A stretch of 64,000 nucleotides of DNA. It comes from Oleiagrimonas sp963821885. GTDB lineage: Bacteria; Pseudomonadota; Gammaproteobacteria; Xanthomonadales; Rhodanobacteraceae. Shown here one piece after another: positions 22,150 to 30,169 of the stretch (positions are counted from its first letter, which is position 1; each line of letters starts with the position of its first letter). The notes beneath the pieces are model-generated. The model worked only from the letters and a program-made list of their open reading frames with translations. It had not been told where the DNA came from and did no database searches. Where the stretch lies: positions 186,001-250,000 of the forward strand of contig CAWGFN010000005.1 in the NCBI GenBank assembly GCA_963821885.1, written 5' to 3'. The translations under genes were made by a program, and so were the position numbers.

Positions 22150-22566
22150 CTAGCGGTTCATGTCGATGCGCTCGACGTTGTTCCTGCCGGTGTAGTAGGT
22201 GTAGGTATAGGCGTGGTAGACGCCGGTGTACTGTGGCGCCAGGCCGCGTGAATACAGCACGTACTCCTCCGGCGAGAGTTGCCCGTTCTCGTCATAGTCC
22301 GCGCGTACGAAATCCAGGCGCAGCTTGACCATGTCCTTGGGTATCTCGGCGCGGCTGAGCTGGCCGTTGTGGTCCTTGTCGAGGTCCTTGAAGAAATACA
22401 CCTTGCGCATGCGCGACACGATTACCTCCGTTTGCGGCGAGGTGCTGGTCAGCGATGGCGTGTGGCTCGGCGTCAGCGAGTTGTTGGCCGGCCCCGAGGC
22501 GAAGGCGGGGATGCAGGCAAGGCCGAGGACAAGGAGCGTCGTGGTGACGGGGATGCGGTAGTTCAT
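22150..22566 (-). CDS. exported EF-hand calcium-binding protein
   Basis: A 138-residue protein from ATG 22566, preceded by an excellent GAGGAGG ribosome site; the frame itself is open much further upstream, without coding support. Residues 1-24 are a signal peptide ending PAFASG. Two canonical EF-hand loops are present, DKDHNGQLSRAE and DYDENGQLSPEE, each with Asp/Asn at positions 1, 3 and 5, Gly at 6 and Glu at 12. The C-terminus is Tyr/Thr-rich (AYTYTYYTG). It probably binds Ca2+ in the periplasm or outside the cell; the target is unknown. It has its own terminator. Confidence 0.85.
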   Translation of the reverse strand: MNYRIPVTTTLLVLGLACIPAFASGPANNSLTPSHTPSLTSTSPQTEVIVSRMRKVYFFKDLDKDHNGQLSRAEIPKDMVKLRLDFVRADYDENGQLSPEEYVLYSRGLAPQYTGVYHAYTYTYYTGRNNVERIDMNR

Positions 22567-22762
22567 GGCAATACCTCCTCTGTGGAGACGCGCAAAACGC
22601 GTTGCCATGTTCTGTCGGCTTCCGTGCAAGGCAGGACCGGGCCGCGCTGATGCGCGTGCTGGAGCCGCCGGGCCACTAAGGGGGAAGGCCCGCGGCTTGC
22701 TTTCGAACATACTCCGACGCCTGGTCGCCGGCAACTGACCGGGCGAACAAGCCGGGAACGTG

Positions 22763-23737
22763 TCAGGAACTGCGACGCAGGCCCGGCAGGGCGTTGCGGA
22801 AGCGCACCAGCCCGGCCCATTGCTGGCCGAGGAAGCCCTTTTCGTTGTCGGCGTCGATGGCCGGGTCGTCGACGCCGCACGGGTGCGGTTTCTCGCCGTA
22901 CAGCGCGGTGCCGAAGAGGATGTCCCAGATCGGGAACACCAGGGCGAAATTGCAGTTGTGCAGGTGCGGCCGCTCGGGGTCGATGCGCATGTGGTGGTGG
23001 CGATGGTAGGGCGGGTCGACCAGGATCTTGTCCAGCACCCGGCCAAAGCGCACGCGCACGTTGGCGTGCGAAAAGATCTGCACCAGGTCGCCGAGCACGA
23101 TAAGCAGCGCATAGTCGACCGGCTGGATGCCGATCAGGAATGACACGCCGGTGATGATCAACACCTCGAACAGGTCGTCCAGGTAGTGATCGCGGTCATT
23201 GGACCAGCAGTTCAGTTGCCGCTGGCTGTGGTGCAGGCTGTGCAGTGCCCACCACCACGGCACCGCATGCTGAAGGCGGTGCACCACGTAGAAGACGAAG
23301 TCGAAGATGACGAAGTAGATCAGGAACTGGATGACGTCGTGACCGTGCAGCCACGGCACCAGTTGCTCCAGCGTGATCAGCGAGGCCGGACCGTCGCCGC
23401 CGGCGGCGCCGAACAGCGTGCCGATCCAGTACACCAGCGGCTGCAGCATCAGGTAGGTGAAGATCGGCAGCACGCCGAAGTATTTCAGCAGGGTGTAGAA
23501 GCGGTCGATGCGCGCGTAGCGGCGGTCGGTCCACTGTTCCACCGGGATCAGCGATTCCAGGGGCCGGAACAGCGCGACGATGAACAGCACCTCGGCCGCG
23601 CTGATCATCAGCGCGGTGGCGATGTCGACGGGCGAGTCGGTCATGCCGCTCACGTGCAGCACCGCCAGAAGCGGCGCGATCACGTGGTCGGCCAGAGCGT
23701 TGACGGCGAGCTGCCAGGGGTTCCAGATGTCGTGCAT
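22763..23737 (-). CDS. sterol desaturase / fatty acid hydroxylase family protein
   Basis: A 324-residue integral membrane di-iron enzyme of the FA_hydroxylase superfamily (PF04116). The histidine cluster is complete: HRLQH, then HSLHHSQ, then HRHHH downstream, which together bind two irons. Four or more hydrophobic segments surround these motifs. Family members hydroxylate or desaturate lipids using O2; the substrate here cannot be inferred from the sequence. ATG 23737 is chosen although no good ribosome site is visible; a TTG lies two codons upstream. It is transcribed divergently from the amidase gene. Confidence 0.88.
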   Translation of the reverse strand: MHDIWNPWQLAVNALADHVIAPLLAVLHVSGMTDSPVDIATALMISAAEVLFIVALFRPLESLIPVEQWTDRRYARIDRFYTLLKYFGVLPIFTYLMLQPLVYWIGTLFGAAGGDGPASLITLEQLVPWLHGHDVIQFLIYFVIFDFVFYVVHRLQHAVPWWWALHSLHHSQRQLNCWSNDRDHYLDDLFEVLIITGVSFLIGIQPVDYALLIVLGDLVQIFSHANVRVRFGRVLDKILVDPPYHRHHHMRIDPERPHLHNCNFALVFPIWDILFGTALYGEKPHPCGVDDPAIDADNEKGFLGQQWAGLVRFRNALPGLRRSS

Positions 23738-23911
23738 GGGCAAGGGGCACGGTAGCTACACGTTCCAGCCTAGTCCGCGACGCTTGCGCGGGGCTTTCAA
23801 CGATTCGCGACCCGGAACGGGACGGGCCGGCAGGGCCGGATATCACGGGAATACCCATGCGCGCCCTGTGCGCATAGGATGGGCGGGGGGGAGAGCACGC
23901 ATGGAGGGGTG

Positions 23912-25429
23912 ATGTTCAACGAATACGTCCAGTACGACGCCACGGGCCTGGCCGCCCTGGTGGCGCGACGGGAGGTGTCGGCCAGGGAGTTGCTGGAGGC
24001 CGCGCAGGCACGCGCCGCGAAGGTCGACCCCCAGCTGGCATCGATCTGTCTGCCGATGGATGCCATCGCCAGCGCACGCGCGGCGCAACCGCTCTCCGGA
24101 CCATTTGCCGGCGTGCCTTTCCTGCTCAAGGACATGGGCCAGGATTACGCCGGCGTGCCCTCGCCCATGGGCAGCCGTGCACTGCGCGGTCATGTGCCTT
24201 CCCGCCACGACCATTATGTCGAACGCATCCTGGCCGCGGGCCTGGTGGTGTTCGGCAAGACGGCCGCGCCGGAGTTCGCCCTCAAGGCCGAGACCGCGCC
24301 GGCGCTGTGGGGACGCCCCACGCGCAACCCCTGGGATCCGGCGCGCACGCCCGGCGGCTCTTCTGGCGGCGCGGCCGCGGCGGTGGCGGGCGGCATCGTG
24401 CCCGCGGCCGGCGCCTCCGATGGCGGCGGGTCCATTCGGATTCCGGCGGCCTATTGCGGGCTGTTCGGCCTGCGTCCGTCGCGCGGGCGCACGCCGGTCG
24501 GCCCCGAAGAGGGCGAGCACTGGGAAGGCGCCTCCAGCCAGCATGTGATCACCCGCAGCGTTCGTGACTCGGCGCGTTTGCTGGACGTGCTGGCCGGACC
24601 CGAGCCCGGCGATCCGTTCGCCATCGCGCCGTCGAAGGGAAGCTACGTCGAGGCGATCCGTCGCGCGACGCCGCGACTGCGCATCGGTTTCAGCACGCGC
24701 TCGCCGCTGGGCGGTGAAGTACATCCGGAGTGCGTGCGTGCCGTGCAGCGCACGGCGACGGTGCTGGAGTCGCTGGGCCACGTGGTGGAGCCGGCCGAGC
24801 CTGCCGTCGACGGCCGGGTGCTGGCGCACAGTTACATCACCATGTACTTCGGGCAGGTCGCGGCCGCGGTGATGCGGGCGCGCGCCGCGAGCGGCGCCAG
24901 TGCCGGCGATTTCGAGCTGGAGACGCGCATCCTCGCCCTGCTTGGACGCACCGTGCGTGCGGGTGACTACGTGCTGCAGCACAAGCACTGGAACGATTTC
25001 GCCCGTGCGCTCGGCCGCTTTCACCAGGATCACGACCTGTATCTGGTCCCGACCACCGCGCAACCGCCCAACCGCATCGGCGAGCTGGACACGCCGCCGT
25101 TGATGCGGGCGCTGGCGCGCGTGGCGCTGGCACTGCGTGCCGGGCGCCTGATGCTCAGGAGCGGCATGGTCGAGAGCCTGGTCGAGGCCAGCCTGTCGCG
25201 GGTACCGTTCACGCAGCTGTCCAACCTGACCGGCACGCCGAGCATGTCGGTGCCGATGCACTGGGCGGCGGTCGAACCGGGCGGACCGGAGTTGCCGTTC
25301 GGCGCGCAGTTCGTGGCCCGTTTCGGCGAGGAGGCAACCCTGCTGCAACTGGCCGCGCAACTGGAGCAGGCGCAGCCCTGGGGACAACGTCGACCGCCGA
25401 TGGCGCCTACGGAGCAGGCACATGACTGA
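23912..25429 (+). CDS. amidase, amidase-signature family
   Basis: A 505-residue amidase-signature enzyme. The Ser-cisSer-Lys triad is complete: Lys73 in FLLKDM, cis-Ser150 in TPGGSSGG, and nucleophile Ser174 in DGGGSIRIPA, with the 24-residue Ser-Ser spacing seen in fatty acid amide hydrolase. ATG 23912 follows GGAGGGGTG; an earlier in-frame ATG at 23879 would sit in poor context. The enzyme hydrolyses a carboxamide. It is not GatA, since no GatB/GatC partner is near. Its last 8 nt overlap the methyltransferase start, indicating translational coupling. Confidence 0.92.
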   Translation: MFNEYVQYDATGLAALVARREVSARELLEAAQARAAKVDPQLASICLPMDAIASARAAQPLSGPFAGVPFLLKDMGQDYAGVPSPMGSRALRGHVPSRHDHYVERILAAGLVVFGKTAAPEFALKAETAPALWGRPTRNPWDPARTPGGSSGGAAAAVAGGIVPAAGASDGGGSIRIPAAYCGLFGLRPSRGRTPVGPEEGEHWEGASSQHVITRSVRDSARLLDVLAGPEPGDPFAIAPSKGSYVEAIRRATPRLRIGFSTRSPLGGEVHPECVRAVQRTATVLESLGHVVEPAEPAVDGRVLAHSYITMYFGQVAAAVMRARAASGASAGDFELETRILALLGRTVRAGDYVLQHKHWNDFARALGRFHQDHDLYLVPTTAQPPNRIGELDTPPLMRALARVALALRAGRLMLRSGMVESLVEASLSRVPFTQLSNLTGTPSMSVPMHWAAVEPGGPELPFGAQFVARFGEEATLLQLAAQLEQAQPWGQRRPPMAPTEQAHD

Positions 25430-26132
25430 CCACCATGCGGTACTCGGACACGCGGCCGTGCGCGCCTACTACGACCGTTTCGGCGCGCGCCAGGACAGCC
25501 AGAGCTTCTACGAGGAGCCAGCCATCGACGTGATGATCAGCCACGCCGATTTCGAGCATGCGCAGTACGTTTTCGAGTTTGGCTGCGGAACCGGCAAGTT
25601 GGCCCAGCGCCTGCTGGACACGCAGCTGCCGCTGTCGGCGCAGTACCTGGGCAGCGATCTCAGCCCGGTGATGACGCGGCTTGCGCAACGCCGCATCGAG
25701 GCGCATGCCGCGCGTGCGCGCATCGTGCATACCGAGGGCGAAGTGCATTTCCCCTTCGACGATGGCGAGATCGATCGGGTGGTGTCCTGCTACGTGCTGG
25801 ACCTGCTGTCCGACGAGGATATCCGCGCCTACCTGGACGAGGCGCACCGCACCCTGCGCCCGGGGGGGCTTGTCTGCCTGGCCAGCCTGGGGCGCGGCGT
25901 GGGCATGTTCTCGCGACTGGTCTCGGTGCTGTGGTCGGGGGTGTTCCGGATCTCCCCCTCGATTGTCGGCGGCTGCCGGCCGATCGAGCTCGACACCTTC
26001 GTCGACCCCGCGCAATGGCGACTGGTCTACCGCAATATCGTCACCCCCTTCGGCGTGCCGTCCGAAGTGCGCATCCTCGAGCGCATCGGCGTGCACCGCC
26101 CTCCGGCCACCGGCCTCACGCCGCCGGGATGA
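25422..26132 (+). CDS. class I SAM-dependent methyltransferase
   Basis: A 236-residue soluble protein with the SAM-binding motif I FEFGCGTGKLA (51-61), motif II acidic GSDLSP, the motif-IV-like VVSCYVLDLLSDEDI, and LRPGGLVCLASLG after it. This is the methyltransf_11/25 pattern. The start ATG 25422 lies inside the amidase stop region (8-nt overlap), so the two proteins are probably made together and may act on one small molecule. The acceptor is unknown. The 3' end overlaps an antisense response-regulator remnant by 17 nt. Confidence 0.9.
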   Translation: MTDHHAVLGHAAVRAYYDRFGARQDSQSFYEEPAIDVMISHADFEHAQYVFEFGCGTGKLAQRLLDTQLPLSAQYLGSDLSPVMTRLAQRRIEAHAARARIVHTEGEVHFPFDDGEIDRVVSCYVLDLLSDEDIRAYLDEAHRTLRPGGLVCLASLGRGVGMFSRLVSVLWSGVFRISPSIVGGCRPIELDTFVDPAQWRLVYRNIVTPFGVPSEVRILERIGVHRPPATGLTPPG

Positions 26133-26272
26133 AACGGTAGCCGACGCCCGAACCGTCTGCAGCCGGCGCGGCGAGGCGGGATCGTCCCCCAACGTCTGCG
26201 GCCGGCGGCCCATGACCGCGCGCAGGTATTGGCTGTCGTTGACCTGGCTCGGCCCCCGCACTTCACGCCGCC
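26116..26272 (-). pseudogene. remnant of OmpR-family (KdpE-like) response regulator
   Basis: On the minus strand about 50 codons read REVRGPSQVNDSQYLRAVMG then RRPQTLGDDPASPRRLQTVR; after one missing base the next frame continues GVGYRFIPAA and TGA (26118-26116). This is the end of a winged-helix DNA-binding domain: KdpE proteins have REVWGP.....YLR...GRLRQKL.DDP..PR.....GVGYRF here. The upstream part of the gene is absent, since sequence beyond 26272 loses the pattern, and no kdp genes are nearby. The remainder of the gap to 26497 shows nothing further. It is a decayed fragment, not a functional gene. Confidence 0.65.
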
Positions 26273-26497
26273 GCACACGCGGGCGCCCGGCGCCTCGCGG
26301 CCAGGGCCGGGATGAGGCATCGGCGCCGACATTCGAGGTCTGGACTTGAGCCTGGGCGCATGTGGGACCGGATGTCACCGCCGGAACGTGACGCCCGGGT
26401 GGCGTGATCTCCTGCTGGCGTAAAATCGGCATGCAGATCGTGTGCCGAAGCCGCCGGCACACGGACGCGCGATACGGGACACCCCGGGGAGAAACAG

Positions 26498-27586
26498 ATG
26501 AAGCACGCGATCGAAGATCTGGCGCCGCAGGCCCTGGCCCGGGCCAGGGCCCTGCCGGCGGCGTACTACACGCTGGCGGAGAGCGCCGCGCTGGATCGAC
26601 GCGCGGTGTTCGCGCACGGCTGGCAGCTGGTGGCGCATGTCTCGGCACTGGCCGACGCCGGCGACCACGTGGTCGCCGAGCTGGCCGGCGTGCCCCTGCT
26701 GGTGGTGCGCGGCGAGGACGGCACCCTGCGCGCGCTGCACAACGTCTGTCGGCATCGCGCCGGTCCGCTGGCCCGCTGCGACGGACGCGGCGCCCGGCGC
26801 CTGCGCTGCCAGTACCACGGCTGGAGCTACGCCCTGGACGGACGGCTGCTCAGCGCCACGGAAATGGAGGGCGCCGAGGACTTCGATCCCGCCACCGTGC
26901 GCCTGCCCGAGGCGCGCGTGGGCGTCTGGCAGGGGCTGGTGTTCGCCTGCCTGGATGCCGACGCGCCGGCGCTGGAGGAGGTGCTGGCCGGGATCGGCGA
27001 GCGGGTGGGCGAGCGGGGCCTGGAACACTACCGCTTCCACCGGCGCGTGGCCTACGACATCGACTGCAACTGGAAGACCTACATCGACAACTACCTGGAG
27101 GGCTACCACGTCCCGCACATCCATCCCGAGCTGAACGGGATGCTCGACTACCGCAGCTACATCGTCGAGACCGCGCCCTGGCATTCGTTGCAGTACAGCC
27201 CGCTGGAGAGCGGCGATGGCCTGTACGGCAGCGGCGAGGCGCTGTACTACACGGTGTGGCCGAACACACTGCTGAACATCCTTCCGGGACGCATGCAGAC
27301 CAACACCGTGGTGCCGCTGGACGCGCAGCGCTGCCGGGTGACGTTCGACTACTACTACCCGCCCGGGGCCGACCCCCGGGCACTGGCCGAGCGCCACGAC
27401 CGCGACCACGCCTTCAGCGACCTGGTGCAGACACAGGATGTGGAGATGTGCGAGGCGGTGCAGCGCAACCTCGCCTCCGGCTCCTACCGCAGCGGGCGCC
27501 TGAACCCGAAGCGCGAGGATGCCGTGCACCACTTCCACGAGCTGCTGCGCGCGGCCTATCGCGCGGAGGCCGGCGAGCAGGCCTGA
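26498..27586 (+). CDS. Rieske non-heme iron oxygenase, catalytic (alpha) subunit
   Basis: A 362-residue protein with an N-terminal Rieske [2Fe-2S] domain (C84-x-H86 in NVCRHRAG, C104-xx-H107 in CQYHGW) and a C-terminal SRPBCC catalytic domain. Mononuclear iron ligands are His204 and His209 in EGYHVPHIHPEL, with the carboxylate probably in TQDVEMCEAVQ. Three residues before His204 is Glu201 where ring dioxygenases have the bridging Asp; Glu is reported for the carnitine/choline monooxygenase branch, so a quaternary-amine or related substrate is possible. No reductase or beta subunit is adjacent. The start follows GGGGAGAAACAG. Confidence 0.88.
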   Translation: MKHAIEDLAPQALARARALPAAYYTLAESAALDRRAVFAHGWQLVAHVSALADAGDHVVAELAGVPLLVVRGEDGTLRALHNVCRHRAGPLARCDGRGARRLRCQYHGWSYALDGRLLSATEMEGAEDFDPATVRLPEARVGVWQGLVFACLDADAPALEEVLAGIGERVGERGLEHYRFHRRVAYDIDCNWKTYIDNYLEGYHVPHIHPELNGMLDYRSYIVETAPWHSLQYSPLESGDGLYGSGEALYYTVWPNTLLNILPGRMQTNTVVPLDAQRCRVTFDYYYPPGADPRALAERHDRDHAFSDLVQTQDVEMCEAVQRNLASGSYRSGRLNPKREDAVHHFHELLRAAYRAEAGEQA

Positions 27587-27792
27587 TGCGTTGCGAGGCG
27601 GCGTCACGTGCGGTTGGTCGCGGCGCGGAGGCGAAGTACGATGGATCGGTTGCGCACGGCACATGTCCAGGGGGATGCGTCCTGGCCACGTGACCATGCG
27701 GCATTCAGTACAAGGCGCGGCCCCGCGTTCGATGCGCGGGCCTGCAAGAACATCATGCTGCCCGGGCAGCCATTGAAGGGAATCATCAGCAC

Positions 27793-28686
27793 ATGAACCT
27801 CAGACTCACCACGGGCACGCGCCCGCTGCCGGTCGGCAAGATCGCGATCGCGCTGATCATCCTGATCGCGCTGTACAACAGCTTCTTCGTGGTCAAGCCC
27901 AGCGAGCAGGCGGGCGTGCGCTGGCTCGGCGGCACGGTGATCACCAAGCAGCCGATGGCCACCGGCCTGCACTTCAAGGTGCCGTTCCTGGAGGACGTGG
28001 ACCGGCTGCAGACCTCGCGCAGCGTCTACACGCTCAATGACCTGTCGGTGTACACCAACGACAACCAGTCGGTGAACCTCAGCATCAGCGTGATCTACGA
28101 GATCCCCTCGGCCTCGGTGCTCAACCTGCTCTACCACGTGGGGCGCTCGGGCAACGTGGACATCGACGACACCATCCTGCCGGTGGTGCGCGACCGCGCC
28201 CTGGCCGCGTTCGCGCAGTACAACACCCTCAACATCTCCGACGAGCGCGCCAAGATCAGCGCCAAGATGAAGTCGGAGATCTCCGAGGCGCTGCAGCGCC
28301 TGTTCGGCATCCGCGTGATCGACGTGCAGCTGACCGGCATCAAGTACTCGCCGGTGTTCGTGGCCTCGGTCGAGGCCGCGGTGAAGGCCAAGGCCGACGC
28401 CGTGCGCGCGCAGAACACGGTGTTGCAGAAGAAGTACGAGGGCCAGCAGAAGACCGTCACCGCGGACGCCGAGGCGCAGGCGCGGGTCGCCCAGGCCCGC
28501 GGCGAGGCGCAATCGACGGTGCTGGAGGCCGATGCCCAGGCCAAGGCCATCAAGACGGTCGGCGACGCCCTGCGCGCCAACCCGCAGTACGTGCGCTTCT
28601 ACGGGCTCAAGCACTGGAATGGCGTGCTGCCGCAAGTGGTCGGCGGCAAGGACACGCTGCCGATGATCGACCTGCGCACGAAGTGA
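27793..28686 (+). CDS. SPFH/prohibitin-family membrane protein
   Basis: A 297-residue protein with one N-terminal transmembrane helix (about 17-34, KIAIALIILIALYNSFFVV), then a band-7/SPFH domain beginning VKPSEQAGVRW, and a long Ala/Glu/Lys-rich coiled coil (about 190-265, for example QKTVTADAEAQARVAQARGE). Topology resembles prohibitin and HflC: N-in with a large periplasmic domain that assembles into membrane rings, often controlling FtsH. No HflK-like partner is adjacent, so it probably forms homo-oligomers. It is followed 115 nt later by NDH-2. Confidence 0.88.
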   Translation: MNLRLTTGTRPLPVGKIAIALIILIALYNSFFVVKPSEQAGVRWLGGTVITKQPMATGLHFKVPFLEDVDRLQTSRSVYTLNDLSVYTNDNQSVNLSISVIYEIPSASVLNLLYHVGRSGNVDIDDTILPVVRDRALAAFAQYNTLNISDERAKISAKMKSEISEALQRLFGIRVIDVQLTGIKYSPVFVASVEAAVKAKADAVRAQNTVLQKKYEGQQKTVTADAEAQARVAQARGEAQSTVLEADAQAKAIKTVGDALRANPQYVRFYGLKHWNGVLPQVVGGKDTLPMIDLRTK

Positions 28687-28801
28687 TCGGCCGGACTTCG
28701 GCACGGCCGCGCAGGCCACCCGCCGCCCGGGCGGTGGCCTGCGGTGATCGCGACAGCGCCCGGACCGGGCGCATCATCGAGCACACGCCACGGAGATCCG
28801 C

Positions 28802-30154
28802 ATGAACCAGCCCGCGCATCCTGCTCGCGCCCCGGCCTCGCCCGATGGCCGGCATCGCGTGGTCATCGTCGGCGGCGGCGCCGCCGGCCTGGAGCTGGCG
28901 ACCCAGCTCGGCGAACGCTTCAGGCGCAGCGGCGAAGGCAGCGTCACCCTGGTCGACCGCACCCGCACGCACCTGTGGAAGCCGCTGCTGCACGCGGTGG
29001 CGGCCGGCAGCATGGATCCGGGCGAGCACGAGCTGGACTATCTGGCGCAGGCCTACTGGCACCATTTCCGCTATGTCTACGGCGCCATGGTCGGCCTGGA
29101 CCGCGAGGCGCGCGAGGTGCGCGTCGGCGAGACCCGCGACGAGGACGGCAAGACGATCACCCCCGAGGTGCGGGTCGGCTACGACACCCTGGTGATCGCG
29201 GTGGGCAGCATCACCAACGATTTCGGTACGCCGGGCGCGGCCGAGCACGCCATCCCGCTGGAGACGGCCGACCAGGCCAAGCGGTTCAACCGGCGCCTGA
29301 TCAATGCCTGCCTGCGCGCGCAGGCGCAGCCCGAATCGATCCGACCGGGCCAGCTGCACGTGGCCATCATCGGCGCCGGCGCGACCGGCACCGAACTGGC
29401 CGCCGAACTGCATCGCACGGCCAAGGAGCTGGTGGCCTTCGGCATGGACCACATCGATCCGCTGACCGACATCCGCATCATCCTGCTGGAGGCCTCGCCG
29501 CGCATCCTGCCGGCGCTGCCAGAGGACATCGCCGCCTCGGCCCGGGGATTGCTCGAACGCCTGGGCGTGGAGGTGCGCACCGACTCGAAGGTCGAGCGGG
29601 TCACCGCCGACGGCATCGTCCTGGCCGGCGGCGAATCCATGCCGGCCGAGCTGGTGGTGTGGGCGGCCGGGGTGAAGGCGCCGGAGGTCCTGGCCGGATT
29701 GGGCGGGCTGGAGAGCAACCGCATCCACCAGCTGGTGGTCACGCCGACCCTGCAGACCACCCGCGACGAACGCATCTTCGCCATCGGCGACTGCGCGCAG
29801 TGCCCGCGCGAGGGCCATGACACGCCGGTGCCACCGCGCGCGCAGGCCGCCCATCAGCAGGCCTCGCATCTTCTGGACCAGATCCCCGCCCGCATCGCCG
29901 GCAAGCCGCTCAAGCCGTACGCCTATCGCGACTTCGGCTCGCTGGTTACGCTGGGGCGCTACAGCACCGTGGGCAGCCTGATGGGCTCGCTGATCGGCAG
30001 CAACTTCCGCGTGCAGGGCTGGATCGCGCGCCTGATGTACAGCTCGCTGTACAAGCTGCACCTGCTGGCCCTCAGCGGACGGCGGCGGCGCGCGTTCCGC
30101 TGGTTCGGCCGCGGCCTGTCGCGTCGCTCCAGGCCGCAGGTGAAGCTGCACTGA
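28802..30154 (+). CDS. type II NADH dehydrogenase (NDH-2)
   Basis: A 450-residue FAD/NAD(P)-dependent oxidoreductase of the pyridine nucleotide-disulphide class. The FAD fold is VIVGGGAAGLELA (21-33); the NADH fold is IIGAGATGTELAAEL near 189; FAIGDCAQCP is the C-terminal FAD-contact motif. HLWKPLLHAVAAGS and the C-terminal amphipathic end fit NDH-2, which passes electrons from NADH to quinone without pumping protons. It has no cysteine pair of disulphide reductases. GGAG precedes ATG 28802. It is convergent with the acyltransferase gene, 15 nt away. Confidence 0.9.
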   Translation: MNQPAHPARAPASPDGRHRVVIVGGGAAGLELATQLGERFRRSGEGSVTLVDRTRTHLWKPLLHAVAAGSMDPGEHELDYLAQAYWHHFRYVYGAMVGLDREAREVRVGETRDEDGKTITPEVRVGYDTLVIAVGSITNDFGTPGAAEHAIPLETADQAKRFNRRLINACLRAQAQPESIRPGQLHVAIIGAGATGTELAAELHRTAKELVAFGMDHIDPLTDIRIILLEASPRILPALPEDIAASARGLLERLGVEVRTDSKVERVTADGIVLAGGESMPAELVVWAAGVKAPEVLAGLGGLESNRIHQLVVTPTLQTTRDERIFAIGDCAQCPREGHDTPVPPRAQAAHQQASHLLDQIPARIAGKPLKPYAYRDFGSLVTLGRYSTVGSLMGSLIGSNFRVQGWIARLMYSSLYKLHLLALSGRRRRAFRWFGRGLSRRSRPQVKLH

Positions 30155-30169
30155 GGGCTCGCGGTCGCC

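Noticed and set aside
22150..23112. One long 320-residue protein upstream-extending the EF-hand gene
   Set aside because: The extra 180 residues are an Arg/Ser/Thr-rich shadow of the sterol desaturase gene in another frame; the strong ribosome site and signal peptide define ATG 22566.
23912..25429. Glutamyl-tRNA amidotransferase subunit A (GatA)
   Set aside because: The amidase signature is shared, but no gatB or gatC is nearby and the C-terminal part diverges from GatA; a general amidase call is safer.
26273..26497. Additional gene between methyltransferase and Rieske oxygenase
   Set aside because: Frames here lack coding character and a ribosome site; beyond the KdpE-like remnant nothing is recognisable.
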